This document shows positions 61,113 through 64,000 of a stretch of DNA of 64,000 nt, piece by piece. Source of the stretch: Nocardia cyriacigeorgica GUH-2 (GTDB taxonomy: Bacteria > Actinomycetota > Actinomycetes > Mycobacteriales > Mycobacteriaceae); contig NC_016887.1 of assembly GCF_000284035.1 (NCBI RefSeq), forward strand, positions 5,022,001 to 5,086,000. Reading direction: 5' to 3'. The first letter of the stretch is position 1, and each line of letters opens with the position of its first letter. Position numbers and translations under genes: made by a program. Under the pieces are notes generated by a model that was given only the letters and a program-made list of their open reading frames with translations, ran no database searches and was not told the DNA's origin.

Positions 61113-61170
61113 CGAGGGGGACATGAGGCAGGCGACACGCCGTAATGGCCTGCCTCATGTCCCCCTCGTC
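61113..61170. terminator. Large perfect hairpin (22-bp arms)
   Basis: Perfect 22-bp arms, beginning ACGAGGGGGACATGAGGC (61113-61134) and its complement (61149-61170), with a 14-base loop. It ends the XRE-DUF397 operon but has no T tract after it, so it could also be a small mobile palindrome or RNA-protecting structure. Confidence 0.65.
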
Positions 61171-61493
61171 GATACGGATTAGGCATGAGTGGGCGGCGGC
61201 CGATCTGTGGTGCGTCATGACGAGTGACGATGAGCGCTGCCACTCGGCCGCGTTACTGTGATCTCCATTACGCATGGGCGGTCGACCTGATCAGCATCAT
61301 GATCAGATAGGCGCAGGTAGCGAGTGATAGCGGGTCCGCACCATCGGCTAAAAATGAATTTGAATGATGGATTTTCACAAAATCCGCTGGTAGATAGCCC
61401 TTTCCATTCTTGGGACGGACGGTTGGGTCGGCCGTAAACTCCGCGCCGTCCGGCAATACGCCGGGCGTTTCGCGTGAGTAAGGGATTCCAGGA
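61171..61493. other. Intergenic region with AT-rich stretch
   Basis: About 320 bases. Around 61345-61385 the sequence turns AT-rich (GCTAAAAATGAATTTGAATG and nearby), probably promoter for the gene at 61494. No coding frame with support. Confidence 0.5.
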
Positions 61494-62114
61494 ATGAAGT
61501 TCGGCACCTTCGCCGCCACCACCGTCGTCGCCGTCGCCGCCCTCGGCATCTCCGCGGGCACCGCGCATTCGAAACCACCGACGGTCACCGAGGAACTGCG
61601 GACCCAGGGCGTCGAGCAGGGGATCGACTACACCACCACCTCCGACCCGACCGGCCGCACCATCACCACCAAGGTGGAGGACGGCACGTTCGAGGTCGTC
61701 GAGGGCGAGGCCGACAAGGCCGATCGCGCGGTGCTGAAGTCCGAGGACGGTGCCGTGGTCGCCGAGATCCCGCTGGCCTACGAGATCTCGGGCGCGCGCG
61801 TGTCGGTGGCGCACGAAATCGCCGACAACGGCCGCGAACTCACCCTCACCACCAAGCCGTCGGCCAAGGAGATCGGCGAGATGCGCCCGATCAGCTCGAT
61901 GTCGCGGCTGGTCGCCGAACTGGAGAAGAACGTGGTCGGCGTGGTCGCTGGCGCGGTGATCGGCGGCCTGATCGGCGCCGTCATCGGCATGGGCTTCTTC
62001 ACGCTGCTCACCGGCCCGATCGGCGCGGTGGTCGGCGCGCTCGCGGGTGGCGCGATCATGGGCGGGCAGCCGTTCGTCGACGCCATCATGGCCGTCCTCA
62101 ACGGCCAGCCGTGA
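61494..62114 (+). CDS. Secreted protein with C-terminal glycine-zipper membrane segment
   Basis: A 206-residue exported protein. Signal peptide MKFGTFAATTVVAVAALGISAGTAHS; beta-rich middle (VEQGIDYTTTSDPTGRTITTKVEDGTFEVVEGEADKADRAVLKSEDGAVVAEIPLAYEISGARVSVAHEIADNGRELTLT); then two Gly-rich hydrophobic segments (NVVGVVAGAVIGGLIGAVIGMGFFTLL, PIGAVVGALAGGAIMGG) that could insert in a membrane. A family of this plan is common in Nocardia, function unknown. GTGA overlap links it to the next gene. Confidence 0.83.
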   Translation: MKFGTFAATTVVAVAALGISAGTAHSKPPTVTEELRTQGVEQGIDYTTTSDPTGRTITTKVEDGTFEVVEGEADKADRAVLKSEDGAVVAEIPLAYEISGARVSVAHEIADNGRELTLTTKPSAKEIGEMRPISSMSRLVAELEKNVVGVVAGAVIGGLIGAVIGMGFFTLLTGPIGAVVGALAGGAIMGGQPFVDAIMAVLNGQP

Positions 62115-62815
62115 CCGAGCCCATGTCCGGCCACGACAATCCCACGCCCGGCCGTAACCGGCGCAGGATGACGAATACCGCGCTGATCGTCGCGATCGGC
62201 GCGTTCGTCACCGCTGGCATCCTGATCGTCGGCGTCTCGGTGCTGGCCTCGTCGTTCGAATCCACCGTCGCCGAGGCCAAACAGGGCGCCACCGCCACCT
62301 CGACCACCACCGTGGCGTCCACGTCTGCGAAACCCGCTCCGGCCACCCAGCCGGGCCTGGCGCCGCCGGTCACCACCACGTCGAAGACCACCACCACCTC
62401 CGCCACGCCCATCGCGGCGAACAAGACCGCGAAGGAAGCGGTGGCGCTGCAGGTGGACGTTGGCGACTGCGTGATCCTCGACCCGGACCCGAAGAAGGTC
62501 GGCAAAATCGCCTGCGGCAGCCCCGATTCCACCTACAAGGTGGTCGACAAGGCCGGTGAAGGCGGCAGCTGCCCGTCCGACGCCGACCACTCCCACTCGG
62601 TCGACAAAACCACCCTCTGCCTCGACATCGACTGGACGATCGGCTCCTGCATGACCCTGAAGCCGTCCCCCACCCGCATCCCCTGCACCGCCCCCGACGG
62701 CGTGAAAGTGGTTGCGGTGAAGCAGAACACCACCGAAGTCGACACCTGCCCCAACGCCGACCGCGGTTTCGTCTACTCCGAACGCAAGTTCGTCATCTGC
62801 TTCGCGGATCTATAG
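62111..62815 (+). CDS. LppU/SCO3897-like exported protein
   Basis: A 234-residue protein with one N-terminal membrane helix (TALIVAIGAFVTAGILIVGVSVLA), a Thr/Ser/Pro-rich linker, and a C-terminal domain with spaced cysteines (VGDCVILDPDPKKVGKIACGS, GSCPSDADHSHS, TLCLDIDWTIGSCMTLKP, IPCTAP, VDTCPNADRGFVYSERKFVICFADL). The CLDIDW.IG.CM and YSERKFVIC motifs recall mycobacterial LppU. GTG start overlapping the previous TGA (GTGA). Extracytoplasmic function unknown. Confidence 0.85.
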   Translation: MTEPMSGHDNPTPGRNRRRMTNTALIVAIGAFVTAGILIVGVSVLASSFESTVAEAKQGATATSTTTVASTSAKPAPATQPGLAPPVTTTSKTTTTSATPIAANKTAKEAVALQVDVGDCVILDPDPKKVGKIACGSPDSTYKVVDKAGEGGSCPSDADHSHSVDKTTLCLDIDWTIGSCMTLKPSPTRIPCTAPDGVKVVAVKQNTTEVDTCPNADRGFVYSERKFVICFADL

Positions 62816-62887
62816 GGAGGATGCCGGTGGGCCCGCGACACCGCTGTCTGGGACCGCTTCGTCCACCGGGAGTCGGCCGCAGCTGTG

Positions 62888-63071
62888 CACCGGTATCGGC
62901 TGCGGCCGAGCACCGGAATCTGCCACGGCCGAGCACCGGAATCGGCCACACCCGGGCACCGGAATCTGCCACGGCCGAGCACCGGAATCGGCCGCACCCG
63001 GGCACCGGAATCTGCCACGGCCGAGCACCGGAATCGGCCACACCCGGGCACCGGAATCTGCCACGCACGCT
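62888..63071. repeat. Eight tandem 23-bp repeats, two alternating variants
   Basis: Units start at 62888, 62911, 62934, 62957, 62980, 63003, 63026 and 63049. Each begins CACCGGAATC (first copy CACCGGTATC); variant A continues with a TGCCACGGCCGAG-like end, variant B with a GGCCACACCCGGG-like end, giving a 46-bp higher-order unit. No spacers, so not CRISPR. Non-coding between the LppU-like gene and a small exported protein. Confidence 0.92.
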
Positions 63072-63323
63072 GGCCGGGGCGAAGCTGGTGAGGCGCACCG
63101 AGTCGGCAGCGCACCACTCGACGGCCTCGTCGCCCCGCCGGCCGGTCGGCCACTGCTCGGCACGAGGTCGACGCGTCGGTCGAAATCACCAACCGGCGAA
63201 AACACCGAGCCAACCGGCGCCTGACGGGCCGGTCGATCGCGCTCTTCTATGGTGCAAGGGCTCGAGATGACCGGCCCTCGGCTGCCCGGTCGAGGGCTCA
63301 GTGCCCGACCGAGAGGATTCGCT

Positions 63324-63656
63324 ATGCGTTGTTCTCGTGTGCTCGCCGGCTTGGCGGTAGGGGTCTTCGCCGTCATCGGCTGGGCAGCAGCTCCCGCCCT
63401 CGCTCAGGAGGACCAACCGGAAGCTGTGTACGAATGCGAAGGCCTGGACGCGGGGCCGAAGAGCGCCGCGACCTGGAATGTGGTCGGCCGCCAATGCGTT
63501 CCGGCGACCGACACACCGACCGAAGGTGACGTGGAAGCCCTCGCGATTCAGGTCCGCGACCGGGTCGTGGAGTGTGCCAACGGCACGGTCGAAGCAGAGG
63601 CGAACAGCGAAGACCGCGTCAAGGTCACCGGCCTCGACTGTGTGGAACGCGGCTGA
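63324..63656 (+). CDS. Small exported hypothetical protein
   Basis: A 110-residue protein with a signal peptide (MRCSRVLAGLAVGVFAVIGWAAAPALA; cleavage after ALA) and a mature part with four cysteines (YECEGLD, RQCVPA, VECANG, LDCVERG). GAGAGGA stands six bases before the ATG. The mature protein is acidic and probably disulfide-linked. No family recognised. A bidirectional terminator follows. Confidence 0.75.
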   Translation: MRCSRVLAGLAVGVFAVIGWAAAPALAQEDQPEAVYECEGLDAGPKSAATWNVVGRQCVPATDTPTEGDVEALAIQVRDRVVECANGTVEAEANSEDRVKVTGLDCVERG

Positions 63657-63682
63657 GGCTCTCCGCTCCACATTCAGAGAAA

Positions 63683-63715
63683 TGGGCCGCTTGCGGGCTA
63701 TCCGCAAGCGGCCCA
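63683..63715. terminator. Bidirectional terminator
   Basis: Perfect 14-bp inverted repeat (TGGGCCGCTTGCGG and complement) with a five-base loop between the exported-protein gene and the convergent cbs gene. Confidence 0.8.
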
Positions 63716-63728
63716 ACGACTTCCAGAC

Positions 63729-64000
63729 TTACTTCCCGATAGCACCCGTGCTCAGGAACCCGAGCAGATCGTGGCGGGTGATCACGCCGACGGGCTTACC
63801 GTCCTCCACCACCATCAACGCGTCCGAATCCGACAGCGCCTTGGTCGCGGCGGAGATCGGCTCGCCGGAGCCGATCAGCGGGAACGACGGCGACATGTGC
63901 TGGGCCACCGAGTCGGTGAGGTGGGCGCGGCCCTCGAAGACGGCCGAGAGCAGGTCGCGTTCGGAGACGCTGCCGGCCACCTCGCCTGCCATGACGGGCG
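63729..64000 (-). CDS. cbs: Cystathionine beta-synthase C-terminal CBS domain, partial
   Basis: The last 90 residues of a gene entering from the right edge. PVMAGEVAGSVSERDLLSAVFEGRAHLTDSVAQHMSPSFPLIGSGEPISAATKALSDSDALMVVEDGKPVGVITRHDLLGFLS is a CBS-pair domain, and the order metB-...-cbs matches M. tuberculosis (Rv1079-Rv1077, recollection). The catalytic PLP domain lies outside, so this is named from the regulatory half and context only. Confidence 0.8.
   Translation of the reverse strand, partial: PVMAGEVAGSVSERDLLSAVFEGRAHLTDSVAQHMSPSFPLIGSGEPISAATKALSDSDALMVVEDGKPVGVITRHDLLGFLSTGAIGK

Noticed and set aside
61268..61588. 106-codon minus-strand ORF
   Set aside because: Starts inside the secreted-protein gene at 61494 and runs into AT-rich promoter DNA; no ribosome site.
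62888..63071. Regular repeats suggesting a CRISPR array
   Set aside because: Copies are directly adjacent with no spacers, and no cas gene is in the window.
62773..63376. Overlapping minus-strand frames encoding repeated RFRCPGVADSGAR-like peptides
   Set aside because: They are open only because the 23-bp repeat lacks stops in those frames; there is no ribosome site, and the amino-acid sequence is a by-product of the repeat.

Overview
The window looks like chromosomal DNA from a high-GC, mycolic-acid-containing actinomycete, most probably Nocardia or a close relative in Mycobacteriales. Supporting signs are a mycothiol S-conjugate amidase, LGFP-repeat and LppU-type exported proteins, a short-chain cis-prenyl synthase, a PatA-like acyltransferase, DUF3558, EspG and other ESX-associated proteins, and an XRE/DUF397 pair. 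Many genes have GTG or TTG starts, and at least ten appear to be leaderless (TANNNT, then 6-7 bases, then the start codon). No rRNA, tRNA, complete IS element, phage or CRISPR array was seen.

The backbone resembles, from memory, the Mycobacterium tuberculosis Rv1077-Rv1108 block read in reverse. It runs: xseA (5' end outside the window), xseB, VOC protein, DUF4245, glpX, LGFP lipoprotein, desA2-like protein, fumC and phoH2 (0-8.4 kb); glyA, DUF885 protein, coaA, cis-prenyl synthase, hemolysin III and adenylate cyclase (30-37 kb); the YyaL-type thioredoxin-domain protein (38-40 kb); the small membrane protein with mca, DUF4307, greA and metB (48-52 kb); and the tail of cbs at the right edge.

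Accessory DNA interrupts this block. At 8.7-30 kb lie catabolic and regulatory modules: nitronate monooxygenase, an amidohydrolase, an alpha/beta-hydrolase fused to part of a PF10118-like domain, an iron-sulfur reductase, an ECF42-type sigma factor with its YCII partner, TetR/SDR/tautomerase genes, aldehyde dehydrogenase with DUF779 and a GAF activator, a flavin monooxygenase with a second GAF activator, a limonene-epoxide-hydrolase-like protein, and a TetR regulator with a repeat-encoded insert divergent from a TetX/PHBH-type monooxygenase. At 40-47.7 kb lie a dirigent-like lipoprotein, a proline/alanine-rich protein whose HExxH metalloprotease motif seems to have decayed, DoxX, two VOC proteins, a large LuxR-ATPase regulator and a NUDIX protein. 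At 52-63.7 kb lie an acyl-CoA dehydrogenase, DUF4254, a four-gene ESX accessory cassette (DUF3558 lipoprotein, helical protein, WxG/PPE-like protein, EspG), several exported proteins, an XRE/DUF397 pair and a tandem 23-bp repeat.

The most interesting items are a 22-codon ORF for an amphipathic peptide between two hairpin-like elements, the hydrolase fusion, the desaturase homologue with missing di-iron ligands, the decayed HExxH protein, the ESX cassette, a set of palindromic or repeated control sites, and small coupled ORFs at 37247 and 49415.
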